64,000 bases of DNA from Coniferiporia sulphurascens (GCA_002794785.1 NBBA01000001.1:2480001-2544000); one strand, 5' to 3'. Positions 12,196 to 24,082 are shown, numbered from the stretch's first letter. Numbers and translations are program-made. Notes: generated from the sequence alone by a model not told the origin.

Positions 12196-12959
12196 AGGTT
12201 AGGAAAGAGAGAGCAGGAGTGTAGGCGCGCAAGTTGTTTGGTTTGTTTAGTGCTGTGATGCTACTACGTGGTCGTGCGTCTGAGAAGCGAGGACCGCAAT
12301 GGGAGCCGTAACCGTCGTGGAGAGACTACAGCCACTGCAAAGGATTGATGAAAACACGAAGAGAGAGTTCTACGGGTGTATAAAGGAGTACACAAGAAAA
12401 AACAGAAAATACAAAGAGACTCGAGCCTTCCGCTCGAGAGCAAGTATGGTAGTAGTGGCTGGCAAGCTTTCCTTTCCTAGCCGACGCGTTTCGAAGGTGC
12501 CTGTTACAGAGCAACCGAGATTGAGTAAGCACGATTATGTAACGTCTACATACTACTTATCCAGGGCGCCCAGTATCACACTGGTGGAAGCAAAACACAG
12601 CTACTAGACGTTACCCGGATCGACCGACGTACCACTAGCAAGAGATGAAACCGAAGAATGCTACATACATGCGGCCGCGAACCCAGTTCCTGGACTGATG
12701 CGTTTCATATGATCGAGCAAATGGATGTGATCAGAGTTTAATGACTACACTTTTATCTAGACTCTAAATAGGTTGACCCACCCAGTAGTCCCAGACGCAG
12801 ATTCGCCCAAACATTTATGGGAATCCAGACTAGAACCCCCTTGACTATGTATCAAGCAGATAGCATTAAAAAAAATTATCAATTCTAAACCAAGTGGGCA
12901 GAACCGCGGAGTCAGGATGCGAAAATAGAGTCCCTCACACGCGCTCGCATCACAAGTGA
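12196..12959. other. Intergenic region, no gene seen
   Basis: This 764-bp stretch lies upstream of the coiled-coil gene and downstream of the SLC35F5-like gene, both on the minus strand. Short open frames (for example 12299-12607) have no recognisable motif. It should hold the coiled-coil promoter and the transporter 3' end. Confidence 0.55.
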
Positions 12960-14563
12960 TTACAAGTTTGGTTGTACAGGGGGACAGGCCTCGTGATCGG
13001 TATCGTTTTCAACTTCCTCCACCTCAAAAGCTCCTCCAGATTGGTCTCCATGTCTAGTAACTTCCTTTCCACTCTCCGCTCCAACGAGGACGAAGGCACC
13101 CAAAACAAGAACAGCGCCAAATATAGCTTTGGGAGCAGTGGGTATCTTAAGGAAATAATCTCCAATGATAGCGACTGGGATTGTCAGACTAAGTCCGATG
13201 GTCACCAGAAGCGGGGTAGTCTTCAGCATGGCAATAACGTAAATATAATCGCTCAATAGGGTGATGGACATCTGAGTTCTCAAAGTCAGGGCTATCTCCC
13301 TTTAGGTTGATTAAGTCTGAAGGCACATACGTTAATCAGCATTGCGGACCATGCCCTGCCGCCCGGTGGTATCGCGAAGACTTCTATTCCCGTTAAATGG
13401 AGAACGAGGCCGATCGGCCAGAGCATGAGAACGTTGAACAGGCCAACAAATCCAAAGAACAGCTGCATATCTATCCGGCTTTCTTCTTTGATCTGGACCT
13501 TTAGCAGGATGACGTATAATGCATAGAAAATCGCACTGAGAAGTGCGAGCGCATCACCAAACAGCGAAGATGCCGGAAGGGAGCGATGAAAGAGTCTAAG
13601 GTCCCCGGTCATGGAACCATCATGAGTGATAGGTGTTGAATCTGACGCGGAAACGAGTACTACTCCCAGGAAACTTTAAGTGAGGGGAAATCAACAGGAT
13701 ACTTTGATAGGATAGAACGATCATACCTAGTTATTACTGCCGTGATCTTTACAATTGACATGGTTTCGACCTTGAAGACGCGTCCCGCGACAAGCGTGAA
13801 GAAACCTACATCATTCACGTATGTAGTAGTCGCATAGCCGCTTCGAATTAAGTGCTCACCGCTGGTGCTCGACAGAATGGTAGAGCTGGCAACACTCGTG
13901 AATTCTAAACTCGCGTTCACGCTCCAATTCGCGGCGAACCAGATCAGACAGAATACCGACGCCAACTTCGCCGTTTGGCGCACCGTCAGCGGCTCAAGTG
14001 CCTCGGGAGCACGGGCATCTTCAGATGGGAGATTGAAATTTGATATCAAGGCGGATGCGTGCATGTCAACAGTGTCAGCGACGGCAATCGCTTCGTAGCC
14101 GCGACTGTGGGCATGACGTGCATGAGCTGGTACCTTGGTTTACTACGCAGCCATCAAATAACTGCGCACCGAGAATGATTGTTCACATGGTCTTCCCTGC
14201 GCAGCACCAGAGTCCGAAACGCCCAGGGTAGAAGATAGAATGCGAATGACGTTGTATTGAGGTACGTGACCCTGTGTCCTCTTGCGTATCAGGCCAGGAC
14301 ACGGACATAGACATATTTGCATTACTCACAGGAAGGGTTTCTCGTAACCACCTTCGAACAAATCCTATGCCAAGTGTATAAGCATCGCAATAAAACTGAT
14401 TTGTACAAATGAAATGTACTTGTGTGATGAAGCTAGACGCTGTCCATAGGAACACCACTATCAAGAGGAGTCCGACGCCCTGGAGATAAGTCTTGCGGGT
14501 GTGCGCCGATTGTCGAGCAGCAGGTGTGTCGAAGCCGTCTTCCACACCTGCTTCGCCGTCCAT
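12960..14563 (-). CDS. SLC35F5/Thi74-type drug/metabolite transporter
   Basis: This is a member of the DMT superfamily close to human SLC35F5 and yeast Thi74/Ypl264c-type proteins; the substrate is not established. Exons on the minus strand: 14563-14420, 14364-14330, 14271-14170, 14104-13860, 13805-13727, 13673-13331 and 13271-12960, about 419 residues. Family blocks include VFLWTASSFITQ, EGGYEKPFLVTYLNTTSFAF, FAANWSVNASLEFTSVASST, FFTLVAGRVFKVE and DYIYVIAMLKTTPLLVTIGL. About ten hydrophobic segments are visible. Joins are in phase throughout and each restores a block expected in the family. The start at 14563 (MDGEAGVEDGF) follows a GC-rich 5' region with simple repeats. Confidence 0.85.
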
Positions 14564-15123
14564 GCAGATACCGGCACGTCGATTTGCCGTGCGGTAGTGA
14601 AGGGACGAATACAAGTGAGGCCGTGCTCGCTCAGGCTCAGGCTCAGGCTGGCGGCGGCGGCGCGGCGCCGACGGTCAGGAATGGCGTGCTGGGTGTACTA
14701 ATATAGAAATTCCACAGCGCTAATCATGGATCGGAGTCGGATGCGCTTCAGACCGAGGCTTAGACTTCCAACGCGGACAAGAAGTAGTACAAGCCCGAGG
14801 CTGAAAGTACTGGCATTAAAAACAGTATTGCACATGTACAGGCATGATGCAACAACAGCTTCTACATATCAAAATAACTAGCTATAGACGTATTATTGCA
14901 ATTATTACTCAAACAGTAACTAGCGGTAGTAAGTTCCCAAGGTATACAGGTGGTAAGCGACATCTAAGAGGCTAAATAAATTATATAACGATACAAGCAT
15001 GCGTGGTGTGTCTAAGTCCGTGGTGGTAATGCATCCGTATCCAAGATCCAAGTGTTTCCAAGCATAAGTTAATCATCGATCTTTTTGAGAGAAGTGAAAG
15101 GCCGACGGGCGGGCGAGAGGAAT
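14564..15123. other. Intergenic region upstream of the SLC35F5-like gene
   Basis: This 560-bp region holds the promoter of the transporter and the 3' end of the adenylate-forming enzyme gene. The transporter-proximal part has a GCTCAG repeat and a GGC-rich run. The rest is AT-rich with no coding potential that I can support. Confidence 0.55.
14629..14670. repeat. Short GCTCAG repeat followed by a GGC-rich tract
   Basis: Three perfect GCTCAG units (14629-14646) are followed by a run of GGC triplets that ends in GCGGCGCC. It lies just upstream of the transporter start and probably in its 5' untranslated region. Confidence 0.8.
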
Positions 15124-17028
15124 TCAGAACTCCTCGTAGATTTCATCCAAAAGCTCCCGGTAGGTGTCTTCAACAGCTTTCCTCCGGATATTTCCCTTCG
15201 TCTATAGAGACCATAACTCATCAGTATCCACTCTTAAAGTGAAATATTGCGTTATTACTCACCGCTGTCCGTGGCAACGATTTAGGTTCTACGATGATGA
15301 CCAGCTCAGGGTCTGTGATGCGCTCATGTATGTATCGGCGAGCGTGAAATGCACGGGTGCGTCGGATGATCTCGGATTTGAGCGCGTCGTGATCCATCTC
15401 CTTTGAGGGCTCGATGAACAGAGCGGGAGACGGCCGACCAGTCCCAACGACTATGCATTCCTCGATGAGGTCGCCGCATGTTGCGCGGACGTTGTCTTCG
15501 ATTGCACGTGTGTCGCAGCGAAGGCTGTTGAGACTCTTTATCCAGTCGTCGTCCCGTCCGCGAAAGAGATAGTGGCCTTCCTTAGCCCTAAGGAATAAAT
15601 CGCCAGTGTGGAAGTGTCCGTCGGCCTTGCGGAGAGACGTATGAGGGCAGTCAGGGGAATCCCCGAAGATGACAAGCTCAAGCAGTTGGTTGTTCGCAGA
15701 AACGTGGCCGGATTCACTCGCGTTAGATGAACCGATTGGGAAAAATCCGTATTTAACGCCATTCAGAGGGCGGAGGAGGCGAGCGTCTGGGCCTGTCCTT
15801 TGGGAAAGCATCATACCACTGCACTCAGTGCTTCCAAAGAGATTCTAATAAATAAAACATCAGCGCCACTGTGCTAAGACAAGAGATGGATGGAGGGAAG
15901 CTTACCATTAATTTGAGTCCGCTCTGGTAGGCATACTCCTCATCCTCTTGGGGAAGGGGAAGACCACTGAAAATGATAGTGTCCAAACTCTGCATGTGCG
16001 CGAGGAGTTTGGGGTTGTTGTGGGCGTGGCGAATATGTACGCTGAGGAACGTCGCAAACTGGTGCAGACGATTCAAGTCACAGCGATTTATCATGTCGAC
16101 AAGTTCCTCTGAAGAGAAACCTATTTTGGAGGGCTGAATGGTGCAGGAACCGTGTTGGATGGATCCCATCAACACTGTTACGATGTTCCCTTGAGTACAC
16201 AGCTCAGCTTGCCGGACTGGAATGGACTCACTGAATGATTGTGCAATGTGGCACATGCTTCCCCTGAGAGATTAAAGTGGTTTAATTAAGGTTGCGGAAC
16301 AGGTTAATTTATGGGACTTACATCCAAGTGCTGACACTTTGTTTGAGGGGGTTGACAGGTGCGCTCGCTTCATAAGACTTGAACACAACACTATCTACGT
16401 ACCCAGCAGTGCAAGGTACAAGTTTAGGACTACCCGATGTAGATCCGCTGGTGTGGAAAATGAACACAAGATCGTCTCGGGATTCCGGTGTATGGAGAGG
16501 GGGTAGTATTTCCCCTGCACAGCCCACGAAACCTTGTACCGAAGGGGCGCGGTGAGATGGGACTGGGGAGCCCTTGACAGCGTCCTCGAAGCTCGGTTCG
16601 TATACGAGTGCTCCTGCCTGGGCGCGCTCTAAGAGCTCAAATACGACCGCGGGGTTCGGCAAACGCAAGCTAAAGAGCTGCGGGACATATCCCGCCCTTG
16701 ACATGCCGTAGATGTTAATCACATCGGAGTAGTCCAGACCACCCAGCCTATGATGTCGGCGATGAGCAAACAAACGCGAATGAGGCGGTCAGATTAATCA
16801 CCATAAGCCGACTACAGATCGGGGGGCGACTCCGTCCAAAGAGAGCTTTTTGAACCAGAACCGGGCAGCGAGCTCTACGTCGCTGAGGAAGTCTCGGTAA
16901 GAGATAGGTAACCAGGCATCTACAGTAGACCCGGACGCCGATAGTTGAGCGATACGGAAGGCGGGACTATCTGAGTAGGCAGAGGCGGCCGCTTCGAGAA
17001 CGCTAAGATGCGACTGCAAGGAAGGCAT
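15124..17028 (-). CDS. Stand-alone adenylate-forming (AMP-binding) enzyme
   Basis: This is an ANL-superfamily enzyme that should activate a carboxylic acid as an acyl-adenylate; the substrate is unknown. Exons on the minus strand: 17028-16802, 16747-16322, 16263-15906, 15844-15263 and 15201-15124, about 556 residues. Core motifs in order are the P-loop HTSGSTSGSPK (residues about 174-184), NLFGSTECSG (the YGxTE motif with the usual Glu), HTGDLF (the conserved Asp) and RGRDDDWIKS (the hinge/A8 region). The C terminus has LPRTATKGNIRRKA, which places a Lys where the C-terminal catalytic Lys of the superfamily sits. The protein ends soon afterwards at YEEF, with no carrier or reductase domain. 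It resembles the A-domain of basidiomycete NRPS-like or aminoadipate-reductase-like proteins. Confidence 0.82.
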
Positions 17029-18569
17029 TAGGCGAGAGGAGGGAGGGAATAGGAGGAGTCAGTTGGTAATGATGATGGAGAGGCATACCCATTTATACCG
17101 AGGAGGCAGAGGGAGAGGCAGAGCCAGGTTGTCAAGTACGGTCCAAACGGCGATCGCGCGCCGAGACCCAAGCCAGGTAAGCTATCATGTTTGGGATAGC
17201 CACAGGCGTTTGACCAAAGAAGAAGGCATAGACGTTTTGCGGAAGCGGGTCTGTGTTGGGACCGACCTAGATGTAGAGATCAAGCCGCAAAGCGCAAACG
17301 TCTGGAACTCGGGTCCCACGAGCTTAAGGGAACGGCAAATTTTCGATTGATCCGTCCAGAAACAGGTTACGGAAGATTTCAAAGATAGCAGGGAGGGGGG
17401 GGAGCTGTGCAGATGGGGGAGCTTACGAGCGAGGTTAACCTGAAGCAGGCGTGTAGTAGCGGTCCAATATTGAGTTACGGACGCGTCGCGTGGCCGACTA
17501 ACGCGGAAGATCTGATCAGCTTTCCTTTTCCGGGTGCGTGACCCGCGGTTGAGGTTGCGGTCACAGCGAAAGTGTACCTGCTCTCGAGTCATGCTGCTCG
17601 CTGATAGATTGCACGAGCGAGTCAGCTCGACGCCCTCGTTGAACGCGTTGCATCGTGATAAATGCTATATGCCGGCTGACGAGGGTCTGCGGCCACTGCT
17701 CCGACGCTCGCTGATTGATGGACGGATGTTTGGGCGAGTGATGAGTCGCACGAGCGCTGAAACTGTGCCGTCGGAGGGCAGTGTATGCAGTGTCGCCCTT
17801 GAGTCTTGCTTTGACTCGATCCCCGACATACTGAAATTAAAATTGCAATATATGCTTGGTTCCTGGCGAGTCGAGTACGCTGAGGCTGCAGTTGGCAGCG
17901 CGCCGGGAGCTATGTACTGTATGCTTCTGCTTCGGAGTAGCTCGAGAGAACATGTTTCGAGTCCGCCGTGTGTCGCACTAGTGGTAACTACCGCACTGCT
18001 CAACCTCTTCCCAGACTCATCCGGGCGTACAACATGAACCCGCTCGCCTCTGTTCAGGCTCGCCGCCATCGCCACCGCCGGGTTTTCTTTCTTTCTTTCT
18101 TTTCTTTCCCGAGCCGAAAAGTGTTCCACAGCCTTGTGAGCTGCTGGTATTCTTACAGGCACCACGACTCCCAATCAAGGTCGGCGATGGAAGCAGGATG
18201 GGTGGATTGAGGCTGTCGGGTCATGGAGGATATATCGCAACATTTTGACGGTCTACCAAGGTCCTATCTCTGGCGGCTGTAGTAACATCAATACTGTATT
18301 TATTCGCTAAAAAGTTAGTTTATTTTAATGGCTGCGGCCGATATGGCAACATTGTCTCACGGTATGGTCCGAGTTTTTGGCAGGGGAAAGTGCAGACTCG
18401 CCGAACGCGCCCTCACAAGTTGCACAGTCTCCTGCGGGCTGCATGAACGCTGCACCAGTCCACTCTGACTCGGTATGTTTTCTCTCCATTTCCCTCTCCC
18501 TCAAATTTTCACTACTTTTCCAGCTCAAGGTGAATTGGCAGCGAATCACTCCTCTCGGCCTGGCTGTCC
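17029..18569. other. Long divergent intergenic region, no gene supported
   Basis: These 1,541 bp separate two genes reading outward. Open frames on both strands (17534-18037 plus; 17665-18174 minus) overlap each other and show no family motif or credible splicing. A TTTC microsatellite lies at 18083-18109. The right end carries a likely 5' untranslated intron of the PPR gene at 18473-18523 (GTATGT..TTCCAG). Confidence 0.5.
18083..18109. repeat. TTTC microsatellite
   Basis: An interrupted run of TTTC/CTTT tetranucleotides lies in the long intergenic region upstream of the PPR gene. Confidence 0.8.
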
Positions 18570-21185
18570 ATGCTTTGGAGAGGGTCTGGTCGATGGAGCA
18601 CCAACCACGCGAGTCCTCAAGCCCTCTTTCGCGTCCTTGTCCTGCACTTTGCCAGAGCTCCTCATCCATGGCTCCTCCAGTCCGTTCGTGGGGCTCATGC
18701 CGCAGCCGCGACCGCCGCGATAAAAGACTTTCATCGGCAAAATGCGGATACCTCCGCCACACGACGAATGAAGCAGGGTGTCAAAAACATACGCGGAAAC
18801 AAGCAGAAGGCATCTCCAAAACCGTCTACCGCAGGTCTGGACGGCCCGAGAGGCCTCTTGGCATTACTGGGCAAGGGCAAGGTCCTTGTTACACGCTCAC
18901 CTCAGGACACCGTCCATCAGGAGACTATCCAATGGGCACGATGGTCCGCGTTCCTGACCGATGGCGAGGCCGTTTGTCATCTAGCGGGGCAATTGGCCCA
19001 CACAGATGCACCACACCGTATCTGTCGGCTCTTGCATGCCGCCCATGCAGTAGAGGCCTGCTTCAAACAAAATGTGTTCGAGCGTATCGTATTCCAACTT
19101 TCGGAGGTGAAGCACTGGGGTCTAGTACTTCTGGTTGTTGCCGCAGGATTTCGTTCCACTCGGAAATCGTCTGTGCGTCTGCTCAATTGGCGCGGGAGAG
19201 CCTTGGTGGAGATGCAGCATTTTACGCAACTAGACGCTCTTCTCGGAGAATTCACAACTCTTGGTCTCAAGCCTCAGCGCCGCACATTTCAACTGATATT
19301 ACGTGGCCATCTCCTCAATCACGACCTGGCCCGAGCAAAAAAGTGCATTCAAGACATGGAAGAAGCAGGGTTCCCCCCAGATTCGTCCACATATGCAGTT
19401 ATCGTATCCGCTTACAAGGGCTTGGGTCTGGACAGCTTTGTCGAGGACCGGGCGTACGAAATTCTCGGAAGCTCGAGTACGGATCGAAAAGTTATGGTCA
19501 TGAATGGTCTTTTGCGGCTGTACCTCGACAAGCACGACCTCGAAGGTGCTTTGCGTTTGCTGAACTCCTTCGCGAATCAACTGGGAACCACCTCGCCGGA
19601 CGGCACTCCCATTGTAGGCAACGGCGGAAGGCGCACCGGCAGTACTGCTGCACTGCCACGCCCCGGTTTAATAGCCGACAGTGCAACTTACAGCATGCTA
19701 ATAGATTACCTTTCAAAGCATGGGGATCCATCGTTACTTCATTACATCCTCCAGCGCATGAAGGCAGCTGATATGGTGCTTGATAGTGGAGTTGCTGCCG
19801 CACTCGTGCGGCTGTACTATATTCGTGGTTCGAACGATCAAGCGTTAAGCGTGGTCGATGATGTCTGCAGGCCCTTTAATTTGGATACCCGGTTGCTGAA
19901 ACACCTTGGATATAGAAAAAGGAAGTCTCTGCCATCGTATGGCCCTTTCCAAGGCGGGCCTACGGTTGAACTCTTTAACTCCCTCATGCAAGGTGTCCTT
20001 CATCTGCGAGGATATCGCGTCGTACCTACTGTTTTGAAACTAATGGAAGCTACCGGATTATCTCCGGACGTGGTCACTCTGGAGATTTTTTTGTCTCATC
20101 TTGAGAGGCAAAAATCCCTTCGTCCGCGCCTTGTTATCCGGGCATTCAAGTCCTTGCTCAAATACAACGTTTGGCCGACCTTAAGGCACCTAAACATTTT
20201 TCTGGGGTCTGTCGTACGGGCCAAGAAGAATATCGTACGCAAGGAAGGTTGGAACGCTACAGCACATCACGTCAAGCAGTCCGCTGAATCACTTGACTCT
20301 GGGTTGATCCACTCGCTGGGGCAGAATACTGGGGAGCCGTCGCCTCTGATTGACCCAAACTTAAGCATGACTGTCCGACGTTCAAGCACCTTCCGCGCGT
20401 TACTGTACCCAATTATACGGTCGTTAAAGGCGCGTTCTATCAAGGCCGATCGGGCCACTTTCGCTCTACGCATGCGCTACGATACTTTCACGCTTCCTCC
20501 TACCGAAGCTGGGCTTTCTGCTTCTTATGTCCTGCAACATATGCGTGACCGTGGATTGCATCCAAATATGCATCATTACACTGCGCTTGTGGAGGCGCAC
20601 TGTGCCGCAGGCAACGTCAGCGCCGCTCGCGCAGTCATGAAAGACGCAGCTACGCATGGTGTGCAGCCCGCACCTGGCTCCCGTGCGGTGCTCTACACAA
20701 TACTGATCACCATGCATGCGCGCGAGGGGCGGCCAGACCTTGCGCTAGGAGTATTTCAGGAAATGCTGTGCGCCGATGTCGCACCCGATGTTGCAGCAGT
20801 GGACGCGGTTGTGGGCGCATTCTTTGCGGTGAAGGCTTTCCGTCTTGCGCGTCGCGTTTTATTGGACTTGTGGCCGATGGTTGCACCGTTCCCGGAGGAG
20901 CTGAAAGAGGGGACGTTGCTGGTTTTAATAGGGCAATTAAGGAAGCTTCGGGGTGAGGTTGCGCTATCGAGAGAGGACATTTCGGGACCGACGGCGGGGC
21001 AGATGCGAATGCTGCGGTTGCGAATGAACAAATACATAAAGCGGTGGAATGTGATGACATCCGGAAAAGATTCCTCGAATAGTTCTCGTCGATATGGCGT
21101 CAAGTCCAAACGGTTGTTTCTCGCCCCCCGAGGTGTGGTAAGGCGTCCCTCCGTGTTACAACAAGTAGGCAGTGCGGGAGCATAA
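18570..21185 (+). CDS. Mitochondrial pentatricopeptide repeat (PPR) protein
   Basis: This single-exon gene encodes 871 residues. The N terminus (MLWRGSGRWSTNHASPQALF and on) is basic and lacks acidic residues, as expected for a mitochondrial presequence. PPR-type helical hairpins are visible: RRTFQLILRGHLLNHDLARA with DMEEAGFPPDSSTYAVIVSA, then ATYSMLIDYLSKHGDPSLLH, and later NMHHYTALVEAHCAAGNVSA and VLYTILITMHAREGRPDLAL. PPR proteins bind organellar RNA and act in its processing, stability or translation; the RNA target cannot be read from the sequence. A different long open frame overlaps its 5' part on the same strand and is rejected. The gene is convergent with hapX. Confidence 0.85.
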   Translation: MLWRGSGRWSTNHASPQALFRVLVLHFARAPHPWLLQSVRGAHAAAATAAIKDFHRQNADTSATRRMKQGVKNIRGNKQKASPKPSTAGLDGPRGLLALLGKGKVLVTRSPQDTVHQETIQWARWSAFLTDGEAVCHLAGQLAHTDAPHRICRLLHAAHAVEACFKQNVFERIVFQLSEVKHWGLVLLVVAAGFRSTRKSSVRLLNWRGRALVEMQHFTQLDALLGEFTTLGLKPQRRTFQLILRGHLLNHDLARAKKCIQDMEEAGFPPDSSTYAVIVSAYKGLGLDSFVEDRAYEILGSSSTDRKVMVMNGLLRLYLDKHDLEGALRLLNSFANQLGTTSPDGTPIVGNGGRRTGSTAALPRPGLIADSATYSMLIDYLSKHGDPSLLHYILQRMKAADMVLDSGVAAALVRLYYIRGSNDQALSVVDDVCRPFNLDTRLLKHLGYRKRKSLPSYGPFQGGPTVELFNSLMQGVLHLRGYRVVPTVLKLMEATGLSPDVVTLEIFLSHLERQKSLRPRLVIRAFKSLLKYNVWPTLRHLNIFLGSVVRAKKNIVRKEGWNATAHHVKQSAESLDSGLIHSLGQNTGEPSPLIDPNLSMTVRRSSTFRALLYPIIRSLKARSIKADRATFALRMRYDTFTLPPTEAGLSASYVLQHMRDRGLHPNMHHYTALVEAHCAAGNVSAARAVMKDAATHGVQPAPGSRAVLYTILITMHAREGRPDLALGVFQEMLCADVAPDVAAVDAVVGAFFAVKAFRLARRVLLDLWPMVAPFPEELKEGTLLVLIGQLRKLRGEVALSREDISGPTAGQMRMLRLRMNKYIKRWNVMTSGKDSSNSSRRYGVKSKRLFLAPRGVVRRPSVLQQVGSAGA

Positions 21186-21521
21186 TAAAAAATATAATTG
21201 CATGAATGAATACCTGTTTGATCAACAGGGCTTGGCATAGCTACAAGTTGCCAAGTCGGAAAGGTGAGAAAAAAATAGCTATAATACAGTGTTGGGGTGA
21301 GTATTTGGCGGAATATTTAAAAAGACAAGGCACGGGTTACCCTTCGCCATACATCTACATGGAGGCTTTAAATAGTCAGAAAAATACCCATGCACATTTG
21401 CGCCGTGTATGCTTCAAATCTAGCCATTATCGAATATCATCCGTGAGTTTCGCTCCCAGGCGATGGGCACTCCGCGCCCTCGGCTCAAAGAGTTTCCCGT
21501 AGCTGTGGCTGCAAGCATGGT
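21186..21521. other. Convergent 3' region between the PPR gene and hapX
   Basis: This 336-bp tail-to-tail spacer is AT-rich on its left side, with several AATAAA-like strings just after 21183. No gene is seen in it. Confidence 0.6.
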
Positions 21522-24082
21522 TCAACCCTGTTTGCCGAATTGAGCATCAAGGATTCTGAGCGCATCCCGTACGCTCGCCGCATCAACTTCACGAATGCGG
21601 CGGCGCCCGCACTCGCGCAATTCTTCCTGCGGAACAAGGGCAGGACGTCTTCCCGTAATGGGACCTAATCTCAGCCTCGGGCCAGGGGTTTGGGGGGCCG
21701 AAGGTGCAGGTGGTAGAGGTGAAATCGAAGCGGAACCCGGAGCTGGGCAAGAAGCGACGGCGATGGCAGATGAGGAAGTATGTTGCGCGCGCTGCTGTTC
21801 CTGCGCTTTGAAATGCGCGTGCGGGTCGGTTAATAGAATTGGGGAATCATCCTTCCTCAACAATTGTGCCGGCTCCTGAGGACCTTTTACAACCGTCTCG
21901 TACTCCGGCACCGCCGGACTTTTTGCTGCATCTCGCTCGGGTGTTATCGACCCCGGAGCAGGATGTATTACCGTCACAGGACCAGAACATTTCGTCCGTC
22001 GAGCAACAACGTCGGCGAGCATGCTGTATTAAGAAAGAATGAAAAAAAACATATATTAGGTCCGATCACCTCGCGCAGACGTGATCATAAGGATCTTACC
22101 TAAGGTCTGCAAATCCAATGTTCGGGTGAGACTTGAGACGCGCCCAGGCCTCGTTCACGGGAATAATCTCGGCCGTATTCGTCGAATTGGCTGTCGCCGG
22201 GCCAAAGGAATTCGACGGGGGCTCTGCCCCAGTTGATAATGATGCCGAAGAGGTGGCAGCGGCAAACGAGGGAATGGTAGTAGAGGGTCTCGACGAATGT
22301 GTTGTCGAGATGGCTGGACTGCTCGCACGGTCATTGTCCGAATTCGCAGGCGTGAGTTCGATCAGTTTAAGACCTGCCGATATTGAAGTCGAGCCGGAGG
22401 GGCTCGAGCCCGACGAAGATGCCGAACGGGGTGCCTTCTCACACCTCTCAGGATTGGGGCATGATGCGCATAGTTGAGAGGCCGAGCTTGCTGAGTCTCC
22501 CAGAGCGCGGCAGAAAGCCTTACCAAATTCATCATCTTTACAAGCTGGGCAATTTGAGGGATCGCCAGTACACATTGGGACAACCGTCGGAGTGAGTTGC
22601 CAGACCTTTTCCGTCATTGGACGTCGAGTACCTTTCAAGGGAAGTGGAACGGAACGAGAGGAAGAGACGGAGGTCAAAACGGGAGTAGGTTCGGGAGAGG
22701 GCAGTCGAATCTGGAAGAGAACGTTGCTGTCTGCCTGTTGCGTTGACGTCGGATTCCGTTGTAAGGGTGCAGCAGACTGGCGGAAGGAATTGTTTTTCAA
22801 GGCGGATGGCTTGGGGGATATAGGTACTGATGCTCGGGACCGCCCACCAATGAATTGGGCATCCTCCGATGCCGGAGGGATCTCAATAACGCTTGCGCTT
22901 GACACAACATCGCGAGCTTCGGCCTCTTCGATTTTAAGCGCGGTCTGGACACGATCTTGTGGCATTGAGTAGTCACGAACGTAATCTTGGATTGATCCTC
23001 CAATCCCGGACACAAGACTGGCCTGCTGTAAGGCGATCTCACGGCATACACAAGGTGTGTTCTCCGTGCACAAACCACAATCGAAAGTATCAAAGGGCGG
23101 CGCATTAGCCAGTGGGTCAAAGGGCTTAGGGACGTCGCGAGGGTGTTGGTGGATAATAGTCGATGCATGATATGACTGCGGTGGGTGAACTGATGTTGAG
23201 GGTGCCGGAAGAGGCGCAAAGGGCAGCGGCGAAAACTGCCCGCCGGAGATACCATTAGAGTCGGGAGAAGATGCCAGCGACGGAGGAGAGTGCATGTATG
23301 CGGTACTATGGGAGTGTCGAGCTGGTGTCATTGACGGTACAGGAGAATCCGTATCCGCGCGAAACCTCTTGCGGGACATGGATTCTAAGAGAGTATCGGC
23401 ATCAATGCTCAGCATGGAGCCTACGGAGCCGTCCCTCCAGCGCTTGGGGACCCTCGTGTCGTCTACTGCATCGTTCCTGGTATTTGCATCGGTATTAGCG
23501 TCAGCGTGTCCCTTGAGACGGGCGACCTCCTCCTTGAGGGCAGCGTTCTCGTTTTTTAGCCGCTCATTCTCTTCCTTGAGATGCTTGGAGATCTGCTGCA
23601 GAGCGACATTTCGCTCGATTTCACCCTGTTCATAAGATTGAACACGCGCTTGGAGATCGGCGAGTTGGGACTGTTTACGCTCGCGGAACGCGCGCTGGGC
23701 AGCGCTGAAAAGAAAGAGCAAAAAGGGGCGGAGATCAGCATTTTGTTAATTACGCATAGCCCGGGGCTATGACTAACCGATTCTGGACACGGCGGCCTTT
23801 GCTATCAACCTGGGGTGGCATTGGTGAGAATGCTAAGCGGGACAAGGGTGGGGGCGGTGGGGGGGCTTACATACCTCCTGGGACTCTTTGGGCGGGGCGG
23901 GATCTTTCTTTGGCTTCCTGCCAGGCTTTGGTTTGGCGGGGATTACCCATTCCTTGGACGCTGTGAGGAATGGGTGGGTAAGTGCATGAGAACGCGTCGG
24001 GGGAGCGGTGGGAGAGACCTTGTGCCCACAGAGTGGAAGAGGACGATACGGCGGGCTGAGCCAGGGCTGCGTCGAGGGCCAT
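21522..24082 (-). CDS. hapX: HapX-type bZIP iron regulator
   Basis: HapX binds the CCAAT-binding complex and controls iron-dependent genes. Exons on the minus strand: 24082-24019, 23960-23875, 23809-23778, 23704-22100 and 22023-21522, about 762 residues. The N terminus has SKEWVIPAKPKPGRKPKK (residues 23-40), the CBC-binding block typical of HapX. A Yap-type basic region follows, QNRAAQRAFRERK (about 59-71), then a leucine zipper. Two cysteine-rich regions fit iron sensing: FDCGLCTENTPCVC (Cys about 270, 273, 279, 281), and a second set at about 439, 446, 449, 459, 473, 476 and 482 beginning MCTGDPSNCPAC. The first donor (GTCTCT) is weak but gives the right phase; exon 1 is therefore the least certain part. 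A GATA-type inverted pair lies upstream. Confidence 0.87.

Noticed and set aside
12299..12607. 102-residue plus-strand frame
   Set aside because: No motif; it lies in the promoter of the coiled-coil gene.
17534..18174. Overlapping open frames on both strands in the long intergenic region
   Set aside because: No recognisable motif, no credible splice structure, and they exclude each other.
18377..19771. 464-residue open frame overlapping the start of the PPR gene
   Set aside because: Same strand, other frame, no family motif; the overlapping frame has clear PPR repeats and a mitochondrial presequence.
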